From Granulicella sp. L60 (GTDB lineage Bacteria > Acidobacteriota > Terriglobia > Terriglobales > Acidobacteriaceae): a stretch of DNA of 64,000 bases. The stretch lies in NCBI RefSeq assembly GCF_009765825.1, contig NZ_LMUR01000004.1:124001-188000 (forward strand), in the 5' to 3' direction. The translations under genes were made by a program, and so were the position numbers. Of the stretch, positions 9,335 through 18,954 are shown piece by piece. Numbering within the stretch: position 1 is the first letter of the stretch; each line of letters opens with the position of its first letter. The notes under the pieces were generated by a model that saw nothing but the letters and a program-made list of their open reading frames with translations, was not told where the DNA came from and searched no databases.

Positions 9335-10261
9335 TCAGTTCTCCTGACGAGACCTTTTGGGCGTCCGTAGAGTGCCAATCAGAGATTGAGGAAGAAAGCT
9401 GGCAGCGAAATAGGCTATCGCGCGTGGACTCCATACACCACAACGTACGCTCTGAAGCAGGCTATTACGACATTCCGGCATGCGCCCGTTGCTAAAGTAA
9501 TAATATCCCCGCACAAAATGCATACCTCCTAGCCTTTTTACAATCGTACGGCGTTGCGCATCAGTCAAATTCGGTAACGAAAGTGCCTTTTGGAAGAACT
9601 TAACGTTATATTCCGAACGCAGGCTATCGTTCGACGTCATATTTACAGCGCCCTGACGCCTGTGGGTTAGAGGCTTACGAACCAGCCCGACCTTCCATCG
9701 TTGGCACATTCGAACCCAAAGATCCATATCTTCATGCGACCGCATAGACTCATCGAACATACCAGCCTGCTCAAAATATGTGCGGCGCAAAAGAACTGTA
9801 GACGGAAGGATGAAACCGCTCTGGAAAAGCTGATCGAAGACATAACCTTCCGTGGCTAATGGCCGACTCGACAGAAACGATTTGATAACTTCACCGCTGT
9901 CATGAACTACTTCCAAATCGCTGTAAACCAGACACATGTCAGGATCGCCATCAAGTACAGGAACCTGCTCTGATAATTTGTTAGGCTCCCACCAATCATC
10001 TGCATCTAGCAGAGCGATATACTCCCCCGAAGAAGCTTCGATTGCGCGGTTGCGAGCAGCGGGCAGGCCACCATTCTCCTGCCGTATGTACCGAACTTTT
10101 CCTTCATACTGGCTCATCACCGCCGGAGTATCGTCGGTAGAACCATCGTCCAGGACAATGACCTCGAGGTCGCTATACGTCTGACCCAAAGCACTCTCAA
10201 CTGCCTGTGCCACGTAATGTGCGCAATTATAGGTTGGAATGATCACTGATACTTTGGGCAT
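9335..10261 (-). CDS. Glycosyltransferase, family 2 (GT-A)
   Basis: The protein has 308 residues starting MPKVSVIIPTYN, a classical GT2 N-terminus. DDGSTDDT (38-45) binds the nucleotide and LDADDWW (85-91) holds the metal-binding acidic pair. The residues SHEDMDLWVRM form the general-base region. There is no membrane segment, so it acts in the cytoplasm or at the inner membrane surface. It is divergent to the flippase gene 101 bp away and reads with the other minus-strand polymer genes. It is likely an inverting transferase for one repeat-unit sugar. Confidence 0.88.
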   Translation of the reverse strand: MPKVSVIIPTYNCAHYVAQAVESALGQTYSDLEVIVLDDGSTDDTPAVMSQYEGKVRYIRQENGGLPAARNRAIEASSGEYIALLDADDWWEPNKLSEQVPVLDGDPDMCLVYSDLEVVHDSGEVIKSFLSSRPLATEGYVFDQLFQSGFILPSTVLLRRTYFEQAGMFDESMRSHEDMDLWVRMCQRWKVGLVRKPLTHRRQGAVNMTSNDSLRSEYNVKFFQKALSLPNLTDAQRRTIVKRLGGMHFVRGYYYFSNGRMPECRNSLLQSVRCGVWSPRAIAYFAASFLPQSLIGTLRTPKRSRQEN

Positions 10262-10362
10262 TGATTGATTATTTTACGATGAGGTCGAGCACCGCGCCAG
10301 AACTCCTTTCATCGGGCCGCGCTCAATCGCTGCTATCATCTATCGTTAGTACCCTCTGACCC

Positions 10363-11892
10363 GTGCCCAGTGCTAAACGTTTTGCATTCAACGCTGTAAT
10401 GAATTGGATCGCCATGGCTGTCGGCATGGTCGTCCCATTCTTCCTGATGCCATATGTCGTGCGGACACTCGGACCCGCGGCGTATGGAGTCTGGATTCTC
10501 GCCGTCTCCACAGTCGCCTACCTCAACCTGCTCGACCTCGGCTTGCGCAGCGCGATCGTTCGATTCGTATCCAAAGCAGCCGCCCAGGGTCATAGCGCCG
10601 AAGCTCGAGACGCAATCGCAGCCGCCCTGTGGTTTCGCCTGCTGATCGCGTGTGTCTCCGCCGTCGCCAGCATCGCATTGGCTCTAGCCTTTCCACATCT
10701 CTTCAAAATCCCAGCCACCTTGCAGCGCTCAGCTCAGATCACCGTCCTCATGTGCGCCCTCGGCGTTGCTGTCACATTAGTCTCCGGAGTATTCGGGGCA
10801 GTATTGGCCGCAATCAATCGCTTCGATGTTCTAAGTTCGATAACCGTCATGCAGACACTGGCAAGGGCGACCGGCGTCATCCTGATCCTTCGAAGCGGCG
10901 GCGGCCTTATATCACTCGCATGTTGGGAACTCGCCGTCGTCTCCTTATCAGGCGTGGTCACCTGTGGAACAGCTCTGAAGATCTTTCCCGACTCCAGGAT
11001 TCGATTAGGGCGACCCAACGTCGCAACGCTGAAGTCGATGTGGTCCTACAGCTCCGCGATGTTTCTTATCATGATCGCTGGTCAAATCATCTTCAGCACG
11101 GACAACTTGGTGATCGGATCGTTTCTGTCAGTCGGCCTGGTCTCGTTCTACTCTTTCGGCGGCAGCCTCACCGTATATTCGTCTCAAGTCGTTACAGCGC
11201 TATCGACAACATTCATCCCTCTCGCGAGCGGAATGGAAGCTTCGGGCAGGACGGAAGATCTAAAAAAACTTCTGCTGAGAGGAACACAAGCTACCTTGGG
11301 ACTTGTTCTTCCCATCGGCATAACGCTGCTGTTCCGCGGGAAAACATTCATCGGCCTCTGGGTGGGAAAGCAATATAGCGAGATCTCAGGAACAGTCCTT
11401 CAGATCCTGCTCATCAGCCTGTTCTTCACCATCGCCAACAACACCGCCGGAAACATAACGTTCGCTACCGGAAAACATAAGGCGGTTGCAAAGGTTGCAA
11501 TGATCGAGGCAGCACTGAATTTGGGCCTCAGCATCTTCCTGGTGAAAACGGTAGGGATCTACGGTGTTGCATGGGGAACTTCGATCTCGATGGCACTCAT
11601 TCATATCATCTTTTGGCCCGCATATGTACAAAAGACAATAGGAGTGTCGATAAGGACCTACATCTGGGACGGCTGGCTCAAAGTCACGCTATGCTCTCTT
11701 CCATTTGCCGCCGCGTCCTTAGCAGTCGATAGATACGTGCATGCCAGTTCCATGCTGTCTTTTTTTCTCCAGATTTTTGTGACTCTCCCCATATATTTCA
11801 TTTGCGTGGCATCCATCTTTCGAACCGAAGCTATGAACGTATTTCATAGATGGCAGGTATCCAGAGCCGTAAAAACAGAGGCCGCACTCTAG
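10363..11892 (+). CDS. Polysaccharide flippase (Wzx/MATE-like)
   Basis: The protein has 509 residues from GTG 10363. It is highly hydrophobic with about 12-14 membrane helices. The N-terminal segments FFLMPYVVRTLGPAAYGVW and LNLLDLGLRSAIVRFVS are hallmark positions of the polysaccharide-biosynthesis/MOP flippase family. It should move lipid-linked repeat units from the cytoplasmic to the periplasmic face for the ligase/polymerase encoded nearby. It is convergent with the large beta-helix protein gene, with only 40 bp between stop codons. The family is clear; the substrate is unknown. Confidence 0.88.
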   Translation: MPSAKRFAFNAVMNWIAMAVGMVVPFFLMPYVVRTLGPAAYGVWILAVSTVAYLNLLDLGLRSAIVRFVSKAAAQGHSAEARDAIAAALWFRLLIACVSAVASIALALAFPHLFKIPATLQRSAQITVLMCALGVAVTLVSGVFGAVLAAINRFDVLSSITVMQTLARATGVILILRSGGGLISLACWELAVVSLSGVVTCGTALKIFPDSRIRLGRPNVATLKSMWSYSSAMFLIMIAGQIIFSTDNLVIGSFLSVGLVSFYSFGGSLTVYSSQVVTALSTTFIPLASGMEASGRTEDLKKLLLRGTQATLGLVLPIGITLLFRGKTFIGLWVGKQYSEISGTVLQILLISLFFTIANNTAGNITFATGKHKAVAKVAMIEAALNLGLSIFLVKTVGIYGVAWGTSISMALIHIIFWPAYVQKTIGVSIRTYIWDGWLKVTLCSLPFAAASLAVDRYVHASSMLSFFLQIFVTLPIYFICVASIFRTEAMNVFHRWQVSRAVKTEAAL

Positions 11893-11932
11893 CTCACTCT
11901 GCTGGAGACACGAGCCCTGATAAAGACCATCA

Positions 11933-14521
11933 CTAGCCTCCAATAGAGCGATATGCCGTGCTCGTTCGAGCTCTTACAGCGATCCATATCAGCTTGGCCA
12001 TGCGCTTCATCCATTCGCGGCAGCTGACCATGAACTCCCGCCCCCACGCCCATAATTGCACCCACCATCCCGCATCGATCATTCGATTCTGAGTGACCGA
12101 ATGCTCAGCCTTCTCATCTCTTCCACGCTCTATTGCACCCATACTGGGAGGATCAGGCCGAGGATCTCCCTTGGAATCGACCCCTAATCCCGGTATGGCG
12201 ACACCGGCTCCGATCGCCGGGCTTTTAGAAGTAAGACGGAAGTCCATATTGTCCAGATCAGTCTCGGCGGCGATCCGCGCCGAAGGCGCATCATGCAATC
12301 GTGGATCAGCGCACAACTCTCCCTTCTTCTGTGGGGAAGGGCATCCATTACGAAAGTTGTAATAGATGTTATGACTACGTGTGCCCCACCCTTGATTGGC
12401 AGGGAAATCTGAAGGATGGTGATTACAGTCCGAGTCTACGACCGCGCAGAAAGCAGCAGGACGGGTGCCGTCGTTGTAAAGTGGGTTGGAATATCCCATA
12501 AATATATTGTTCTGCAATGCTGTATTTGCGCTGGAGCAATCATTACCCCCGGAAGCACAGCTATATCCCAGCGCTACATCGCCATACCCAGCCATAGTGT
12601 TATTTTGTATCTTGTAATTCCCAAGCGGAGTAAATTCCAAGGCCATCCATCCGCCATTAGCTCGGCAATAATTTGCGCCTGGAACTACAGCGCTGGCTGG
12701 CTCATCTCCAACCGGAAATGCAAGCCGATGGCAGTTCTCCAAAGCAATATTATTTTGAAAGACAACATTGTCAGCCGAACCTAGCTTGTAAGTCTGCCCT
12801 ATATTCCCATAACTCTGCGAGTTAGTAACGGACAAACTCTGCAAGCCGGAATGAAGCAGATCCAGTCCATCCTGATAGTTATAGCGCCAGATATCATGAT
12901 CGAACGACCAGTCTCCCGTCGCGCTTGCAGTACCAAACCCGTCGCCATAACCGCCTAGCTCCGAATCCCTGCACTCGATATAAGGATAGTGGTGAACAAC
13001 AGGAAACTCCTGGACGCACCCCGTAAACTCCGTAATGGAATTATTCAGAGTAAAACCACCTGCTACAGAGATGTTACCTAGACCATGCGGCCCATCGTCC
13101 ATATCAATTCCAGCTTGCGGCATACCTCGGATGTGGATATAGTCACCCACCACCCCGGCCCCTGTAGCTCCGTAGATCCCTGTTGAAGACAATCCATCGA
13201 TAAGTAGATCGGTGTACTTTGTGCTGGCCGTCAATGCCGACTGTATAACTCCGATCAACCCCTGATTGCTTGTCGGACCACACTTGTTCTTGTAGTTTCC
13301 GCTGTAAGCGCAGGCACCTTGATCCGTAATCTCAAAGCAGGCCACATCGACAAACTGTGAGTCCCTCACATTGATGCCGTTCTTTGCCGCCCACGAGACG
13401 TTCAACTGTGTCTTGGCTGAGTCGGAGTGGCAGCTACCGTAGTTCTCGCCAAGAATTTTGGTATGCTGCGACGCTGTGCCGGAAGGAATCGTCGGCATAT
13501 AGCAGTCAGGATTGCCGCAGTTGACGGGAACGATGGCGGTCCCACCATACGCTTTACTTTGTTGATCCAGCCCTAGGTTGTAACCGCCACTCTTCTGGCG
13601 AACGATAACCGTGTCTCCAGGGCCAATCATCCACTGCTCGTGGTTTGGCGACACGCGATCGGCCCACAGATCCCGAAGGCCCCCTACCGCGCACGGCCGG
13701 TTAACGCCTGTGCCGGGATAGTCAGCGTCATGTTTTCCGTCGCACTGACCCTTTGGAGTCTGCCGGCCATTTACATAAGGCGATCCGCCCCCAGGTCGCA
13801 CATACCAAGTCTGCGAAGTCGGCGCCTGGTTAACCACCTCGAAGGAGAAGGAGTTTCCTGTACCGCCGCCATGCCCATATCGCCCATTGCCAGCAAGCTC
13901 ACAGGTCATCGCAACACTGCCCGGAGAGATCGCTGTCGCCAAACCATAACGAGAGATCGTCGCTACTTGCTTATTCGAGCTGCTCCAGTTACAGGCCTCT
14001 TGAAACGGATTTCCGCCACCCGAGTTGTTAGCCGTGAACCCTACTCCAATTGCCACCGTCGATCCCACAACGACCCTCATGGGCAGCAGTGCATCAGTCT
14101 GTATATCTTTATAAAATCCTGGGTCCGGCGTCATATACAGAGAAAACGTATCGGCAGCAGACTGGGCAAGCAGCGTCCCGCGATCACTCATACCCCCTGC
14201 GCGAACGATGACAATCCCCTGCGCCGTCTGCTTGCCGTCTGGAAAAATCGAGTTGTTATGCGTGTCGTAGTTGGACTTCCAGCTTGCCAGCCCCGAACTG
14301 CTGACGCTCATAGCCTCAGTCGGCGTCGACCACGTCGCTCCACCAGCAGCCGCGCAGTTATCTGTCGTAGCGTCAGAGTATGTGCAGGTCACGGTGTACT
14401 GCAGCGTCGTGCCCACTGAGATCACCGCTCCCTGGGGCGCTATCGCCACCGAGGAGACTGTCTTCGTATAGGCGAAAGAGCTGCTCAACAGAAGAATAAA
14501 CAGCGCCAACCGACTCAACAT
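11933..14521 (-). CDS. Secreted beta-helix protein with N-terminal Ig-like domain, short paralog
   Basis: The start is set at the second ATG (14521), 5 nt after a GGAG site; this gives 862 residues, signal peptide MLSRLALFILLLSSSFAYTK first. A bacterial Ig-like (Big_2) domain begins SVAIAPQGAVISVGTTLQYT. A second Ig-like segment follows near 140-230. Then comes a long Asn/Gly-rich region, starting WYVRPGGGSPYV, that looks like a right-handed parallel beta-helix, as in polysaccharide lyases and surface adhesins. It is a close paralog of the N-terminal 800 residues of the gene at 20,818. Unlike that protein it lacks the Ig stalk and ends in a Trp-rich cationic tail. Likely exported; function unknown. 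Confidence 0.78.
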   Translation of the reverse strand: MLSRLALFILLLSSSFAYTKTVSSVAIAPQGAVISVGTTLQYTVTCTYSDATTDNCAAAGGATWSTPTEAMSVSSSGLASWKSNYDTHNNSIFPDGKQTAQGIVIVRAGGMSDRGTLLAQSAADTFSLYMTPDPGFYKDIQTDALLPMRVVVGSTVAIGVGFTANNSGGGNPFQEACNWSSSNKQVATISRYGLATAISPGSVAMTCELAGNGRYGHGGGTGNSFSFEVVNQAPTSQTWYVRPGGGSPYVNGRQTPKGQCDGKHDADYPGTGVNRPCAVGGLRDLWADRVSPNHEQWMIGPGDTVIVRQKSGGYNLGLDQQSKAYGGTAIVPVNCGNPDCYMPTIPSGTASQHTKILGENYGSCHSDSAKTQLNVSWAAKNGINVRDSQFVDVACFEITDQGACAYSGNYKNKCGPTSNQGLIGVIQSALTASTKYTDLLIDGLSSTGIYGATGAGVVGDYIHIRGMPQAGIDMDDGPHGLGNISVAGGFTLNNSITEFTGCVQEFPVVHHYPYIECRDSELGGYGDGFGTASATGDWSFDHDIWRYNYQDGLDLLHSGLQSLSVTNSQSYGNIGQTYKLGSADNVVFQNNIALENCHRLAFPVGDEPASAVVPGANYCRANGGWMALEFTPLGNYKIQNNTMAGYGDVALGYSCASGGNDCSSANTALQNNIFMGYSNPLYNDGTRPAAFCAVVDSDCNHHPSDFPANQGWGTRSHNIYYNFRNGCPSPQKKGELCADPRLHDAPSARIAAETDLDNMDFRLTSKSPAIGAGVAIPGLGVDSKGDPRPDPPSMGAIERGRDEKAEHSVTQNRMIDAGWWVQLWAWGREFMVSCREWMKRMAKLIWIAVRARTSTAYRSIGG

Positions 14522-14804
14522 CATCTCTCCGCTCATCGACCACCCTTGGTAAAAACCAGCATGCAGGAGATCATACCGCGACCAGCATGACACCTTCTCT
14601 ACACCTCAAAACACCAGACCATCCGATGAGACGCTCATCGTTCTGGATAAAACTTCGAACAAAATTCTCTATGATAGACTTTGCAACGTAGATTGACAGA
14701 ACATCGACCGCCCTATCGTCTCATTATGCTGAAGCTGCTAGCTTGCCTCAGCACGATTAGATGAATCCTCCGAAATATACGTCTCCAAAAGCATTGTTGC
14801 CAGT

Positions 14805-15995
14805 GTGAAGAGTCCTTATATGCGCGTCGCGCTATTGTCAGATAGTTTTTTGCCCCACGCCGGAGGCTCTCGTGTCTACTACTACAACCTGTTGAAACGA
14901 ATCTCGGCCACCGGCGGTGAAGTTACAGTCATCACCAGCAAAGTAAACGGCTGGCAGCAGTTTGATCTCAAGGAACAGACCGGCTCTTTTCGAATCCAGC
15001 GAAGCTTCAAATCCCCCACCGATCACAGCTTCCTTCAGATACCGAAGACCGTCGGCCCGATGCTTGCCTGCATCGTATCTTCGCTCAGAAACCGGCCGGA
15101 TATCATCCATTGCGGTGACCTCTATCCTCAAGGTCTTATCGGAGTTCTTTTGAAGAAGACTCTTGGTATCCCCTTCGTCGCATACTGCCACGGAGAAGAT
15201 ATCACCCTTATAGATCAGCGCCGGTTTCAGCCAAAGCTGCGAGACCTCATCTATCGCTCCGCCGACGCCATCATCGCAAACGGAGAGTTTGCCGTACAAA
15301 ATCTCCTTCGCATCGGAATAGAAAAGAACAAAATTCACAAGATCACACCCGGCCTCGATGTCACCTCATTTCATCCCCAGCCAGCCGATAAAGCTCTGCG
15401 GCAGCACTACGGCATCGAACAAGACGAATTAGTTCTAATGACTGTGGCCCGATTAGTCTCACGCAAAGGTCACAGCCGCGTCCTCCGCGCCTTAGCCCAT
15501 CTACGCCCGAACGTTCCTCCATTCAAATATGTCGTCGTCGGACGCGGTCCACTAGAGCCCGAACTGCGCGCCTTGACTGTAGAACTCAACTTGCAAGACG
15601 TAGTGAAGTTTGCCGGATTCGTCAGCGACGATCAGTTGAACGACCATTACAATCTGGCTGACATCGTCGTGATGCCTAACACCGGAGACGATGGCGACGT
15701 AGAAGGCTTTGGCATGGTATTTCTCGAAGCAAACGCGGCCGGCAAACCCGTGATTGGAGGCCGGTCCGGAGGTACAGCCGAGGCCATCATTGAACGAGTG
15801 ACCGGCTATCTCGTCGACCCCACCGACGATAGCGAGTTGCGCGATGCCCTGCATTCTCTTCTCACCGACAGCGAACAACGCCGCCGCATGGGCGAAGCCG
15901 GCTTGCAGCGAGCCCAAACCGAGTTCTCATGGGACCTTCGCGCCGCCGCCGTGAAACAGATCAACTATGCCGTAGTAGCAGCCACGAAAAGATAA
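14805..15995 (+). CDS. Glycosyltransferase, family 4
   Basis: The protein has 396 residues from GTG 14805, or 391 from ATG 14820, where MRVALLSDSFLPHAGG is the normal GT4 beginning. GT-B fold: glycine-rich N-domain loop, VARLVSRKGH (about 224-233) at the donor site and E-x7-E in VEGFGMVFLEA. It is a retaining sugar transferase acting at the cytoplasmic side. It lies alone on the plus strand, with convergent stops directly against the GT-C gene (15995/15996), inside the block flanked by the two beta-helix paralogs. The 283-bp gap before it shows no further feature. Confidence 0.87.
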   Translation: MKSPYMRVALLSDSFLPHAGGSRVYYYNLLKRISATGGEVTVITSKVNGWQQFDLKEQTGSFRIQRSFKSPTDHSFLQIPKTVGPMLACIVSSLRNRPDIIHCGDLYPQGLIGVLLKKTLGIPFVAYCHGEDITLIDQRRFQPKLRDLIYRSADAIIANGEFAVQNLLRIGIEKNKIHKITPGLDVTSFHPQPADKALRQHYGIEQDELVLMTVARLVSRKGHSRVLRALAHLRPNVPPFKYVVVGRGPLEPELRALTVELNLQDVVKFAGFVSDDQLNDHYNLADIVVMPNTGDDGDVEGFGMVFLEANAAGKPVIGGRSGGTAEAIIERVTGYLVDPTDDSELRDALHSLLTDSEQRRRMGEAGLQRAQTEFSWDLRAAAVKQINYAVVAATKR

Positions 15996-17753
15996 CTATT
16001 GAGCTACCACTTTATCTGCAAGCGGCGTAATGCCCAGCTTCACAAACGGAACCGTAATGTCGTGATCCAGCGTCATCATCGGAACGACTAGGTCCTGCGC
16101 AGCCGGAGGGCCCGCATCGAGATTTTCATACAGCGATAAAGAATAGTTCGCCCATTCACGCGAGTTCCCTTCTACGGGATATTGCTTCACCAAGCGAAAC
16201 TGCGGCGTCTTCAACAGATCGCGCAGCACCATCTCCACTGGGAAGTTATCCGGTGGCCGATTGGAAACAACGATGAACCGGATACCATCTTCCCGCATAA
16301 GCTTCTTTAGATCTTCCGGCGTATGAAGATACTCCTCGCTTCCCAGTTCTTCCTTGATCCGGACAGAATAGAGCGCCTTTCGCAGCAGGACAAAGCGATG
16401 TTCAGTGTCTTCATTGCGCATGAAGAAGATCAAATTCGCCGGTATCTCGGCATCCAACAAAATAACTCCGGAGTCGCCCATGCGCCTGATGTCACGAGCG
16501 ACGGGCGCATATCCGCTCACATAGGGCCGATTGAAGCCCCACGCGGATCGCACCGTACTCAACACGACTCCAAACAAAAGCACGCACCCTGCAACTCGAA
16601 CCCAGCCGTTGCGATTCGAAGGCATAACCAGCGGCCAAATCGCGAAGTATAGAATCGCAGGTACAAAATAGATAACGTACCGGTCCTCTTTATGCCCGAT
16701 CAAAGTCATCATGACGTAAACCGAGAGTATCCAGGACAGGAAGAAGATATTGTTCTCTCTGGAGTTCCACGCAAAGCACGTAACTCCTCCTACCAGGGCA
16801 ATCGCCAGCAACGGCCATCCAACCAAGCCAGGCACAGCTGCCCAATAGAAGGCTAGTTGTTGCAGGGCGCTAATATGTTTCTCAGTGAGATCACCCGCGA
16901 TCGTAGACCAATGCATACTGGACAGCAATAAATAGTAGGGTCCCGTCACGCAGATAATAATCAGGAGCGACCAGATCGTACTCTTGCGCTTCAAAAGGTT
17001 CCACTGCTGAAGCCCCGTCAGACTAAAAAAACAGAAGAGTACAAGATAGACCGCATTCTGCTTCGTCAGCATAGCCAACGATACGGTGAAGGAAAACCAG
17101 TAAAGATTAAAATTATCTTTCTGTTTTAGAAAGGAGATCCAAAAGTAGCTCGCCACAATACACATAGCTGCGGATGGAATCTCCAACATCACTGTCTTTT
17201 CAAAGAGTAGAAAACAGGGAGAAAGTGCGAGCACAATCGTCGCCACGAATGCGACCCTTGCAGAATGTACTTTTTCAACCAGACGAAACCAGAACCACAG
17301 GCCGACGACAGCAAATAGAAGTACGCTCAGTCTCGCCGTCACCACCGAAGCACCCATCAGCAGGAAGACAATCCCCTCAACCGCGTAAAACACAGGAGGC
17401 CAGTGAACAACGCCGCTCAGCGCCGGATAATGAACATAGTAGATATAGGTATAAGCAAGCGGATGAAGAATGGGATGATCGCGTAGAAGATCAGCTACGT
17501 ACTGTCCGGTGCAGGCATGCTGAGTCTCGTCAACGTTGTAGTTGAACTCACCCTTACCGATATTCCGCATCAATATCGGAAGGAGCAGCAGGATCGTAAG
17601 CAGCGGCCACAGCATCTTATATCCGCGCGCAAACGGTCGTGCAGAAACTGTCAGCCTCGACTGTTCATCTATCTCAACGTTTTCCATGCGCAGCGTTTTG
17701 CCGTGCCCTTTCTGTAAGACTGTTTCCATGCAGGCCGTTTGCGGCGAAGACAC
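15996..17753 (-). CDS. GT-C mannosyltransferase-like membrane protein (GT39/GT83 type)
   Basis: The protein has 585 residues. After about 45 cytoplasmic residues the first membrane helix (47-63) leads into a periplasmic loop with the acidic pair in NVDETQH (D75/E76), the expected catalytic position in ArnT/PMT enzymes. About ten more helices follow, then a soluble C-terminal domain (about 430-585). Such enzymes use polyprenyl-phosphate sugars outside the membrane to modify lipids, polymers or proteins. A decorating role for the local polymer or for the exported proteins is an inference. GTG or ATG starts further in (residue 23) are possible. Confidence 0.8.
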   Translation of the reverse strand: MSSPQTACMETVLQKGHGKTLRMENVEIDEQSRLTVSARPFARGYKMLWPLLTILLLLPILMRNIGKGEFNYNVDETQHACTGQYVADLLRDHPILHPLAYTYIYYVHYPALSGVVHWPPVFYAVEGIVFLLMGASVVTARLSVLLFAVVGLWFWFRLVEKVHSARVAFVATIVLALSPCFLLFEKTVMLEIPSAAMCIVASYFWISFLKQKDNFNLYWFSFTVSLAMLTKQNAVYLVLFCFFSLTGLQQWNLLKRKSTIWSLLIIICVTGPYYLLLSSMHWSTIAGDLTEKHISALQQLAFYWAAVPGLVGWPLLAIALVGGVTCFAWNSRENNIFFLSWILSVYVMMTLIGHKEDRYVIYFVPAILYFAIWPLVMPSNRNGWVRVAGCVLLFGVVLSTVRSAWGFNRPYVSGYAPVARDIRRMGDSGVILLDAEIPANLIFFMRNEDTEHRFVLLRKALYSVRIKEELGSEEYLHTPEDLKKLMREDGIRFIVVSNRPPDNFPVEMVLRDLLKTPQFRLVKQYPVEGNSREWANYSLSLYENLDAGPPAAQDLVVPMMTLDHDITVPFVKLGITPLADKVVAQ

Positions 17754-17920
17754 TCAAATTAGAACAAGTCGCCGTCCTCTGACCGAAGAGGACCTAACTG
17801 GCGCTAGAGTCAGCCCCCAATAAATGATGCAGGCGGTCACACCCGAAGACGAGCATACAGGCTAGTTCCATTCCCCATTTGCAATTTTAGAACAAGTCTC
17901 GCTTTTCACCCCATATTTAC

Positions 17921-18076
17921 CTAGACCCGCATGCGAGCCCAGCGAAATGCACGCAGGAAGGTCGCAGCACGGCTGCTAAACTGATTGCCGGAGTGCTTGT
18001 AGAAGCTCTCCGACGGGCCGATCTCCATCTTGATAAGCTTCTTCCGAGCCAGCGCACTCGGGATAATGGAACACAT
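17921..18076 (-). CDS. Possible small basic protein (51 aa)
   Basis: This short frame in the 355-bp gap upstream of the GT-C gene reads MCSIIPSALARKKLIK, then MEIGPSESFYKHSG, and ends RAFRWARMRV. Codon third positions are mostly G or C, as in the real genes here, and the frame is in the same direction as the GT-C gene 167 bp downstream. It lacks a clear ribosome binding site and a stop codon lies six codons before the ATG. No family is recognised. It may be a small conserved gene or the tail of a decayed one. The remainder of the gap shows nothing. Confidence 0.35.
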   Translation of the reverse strand: MCSIIPSALARKKLIKMEIGPSESFYKHSGNQFSSRAATFLRAFRWARMRV

Positions 18077-18108
18077 CTTGAATATGTAACTCTGCTACAG
18101 GCCAACCT

Positions 18109-18954
18109 ATGTCACCCGAGAAAACTCGCGAATCATCACCACAATCTGCTTCAAAAGAACCGCCGCCGCACCACACCAAAGTTCTTCATCTTCTCTACCA
18201 CGAGCTTCGGCCAGCAAAGAGCGAGTACTCCTACGTCATCGAAACTGGGGAGTTTGAAAAGCACTCCGACCTCTTCGTTCGCGCCCGCAGCGAAGCCAGT
18301 TCCACGCTCTGGCCCGAGATCACCTTCGATGACGGCCATCTCTCCAACTTCGAGTTCGCTCTACCCATCCTGCAGTCTCGCGGTCTCCAGGCGCGCTTCT
18401 TCATTACCGTGGGGTGGACCGGACAGAAGCCCGGCTACATGGGATGGGAAGATTTGCGATCGCTTCACAAGGCCGGTCAGTTCATCGGCGCCCATGGCTG
18501 GTCACACACCCTTCTTACCCACTGCAGCAAAAAGGATCTTCAGACTGAACTCGCCACTGCGCGACTTACGCTGGAAGACAAACTGGGCACCTCGATAACA
18601 ACGATGTCTCTACCCGGCGGCCGCTCGAACCCCCAGATCATCAACGCCTGCCTCGAAGCTGGTTACACCCATATCTACACCTCCACGCCAAAGTCGGAGT
18701 CATTGCCCCTGGGCTCAACCGTCGGGCGACTCAACATCCTCCGGAGCATTACGCTCGATCAGATCTCCGCCATACTGGCCGCAAACGGAACGGCCCTGCC
18801 AAAACTCCACTTCCTATCGCGCATCAAAACAGCCGCACAGTCCCTCATGGGAGACGCCTTATACGAAAAACTCTGGGCGATATCGAACCGAAAAGAAACA
18901 GACCCCATCCCCGCCGAGGCTGCCGAAAATGAAGATCCTACACATCATCAGTAG
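18109..18954 (+). CDS. Polysaccharide deacetylase (NodB domain)
   Basis: The protein has 281 residues. The NodB signature is intact: TFDDGH (72-77) gives the catalytic base and a metal Asp, and HGWSH (129-133) supplies the two metal histidines. SLPGGRSNP is the family's third motif. No signal peptide is visible, so it may act in the cytoplasm or on lipid-linked sugars at the membrane. It removes N-acetyl or O-acetyl groups from amino-sugar polymers, fitting the UDP-HexNAc genes nearby. Its last 26 bases overlap the next gene, showing an operon. Confidence 0.86.
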   Translation: MSPEKTRESSPQSASKEPPPHHTKVLHLLYHELRPAKSEYSYVIETGEFEKHSDLFVRARSEASSTLWPEITFDDGHLSNFEFALPILQSRGLQARFFITVGWTGQKPGYMGWEDLRSLHKAGQFIGAHGWSHTLLTHCSKKDLQTELATARLTLEDKLGTSITTMSLPGGRSNPQIINACLEAGYTHIYTSTPKSESLPLGSTVGRLNILRSITLDQISAILAANGTALPKLHFLSRIKTAAQSLMGDALYEKLWAISNRKETDPIPAEAAENEDPTHHQ

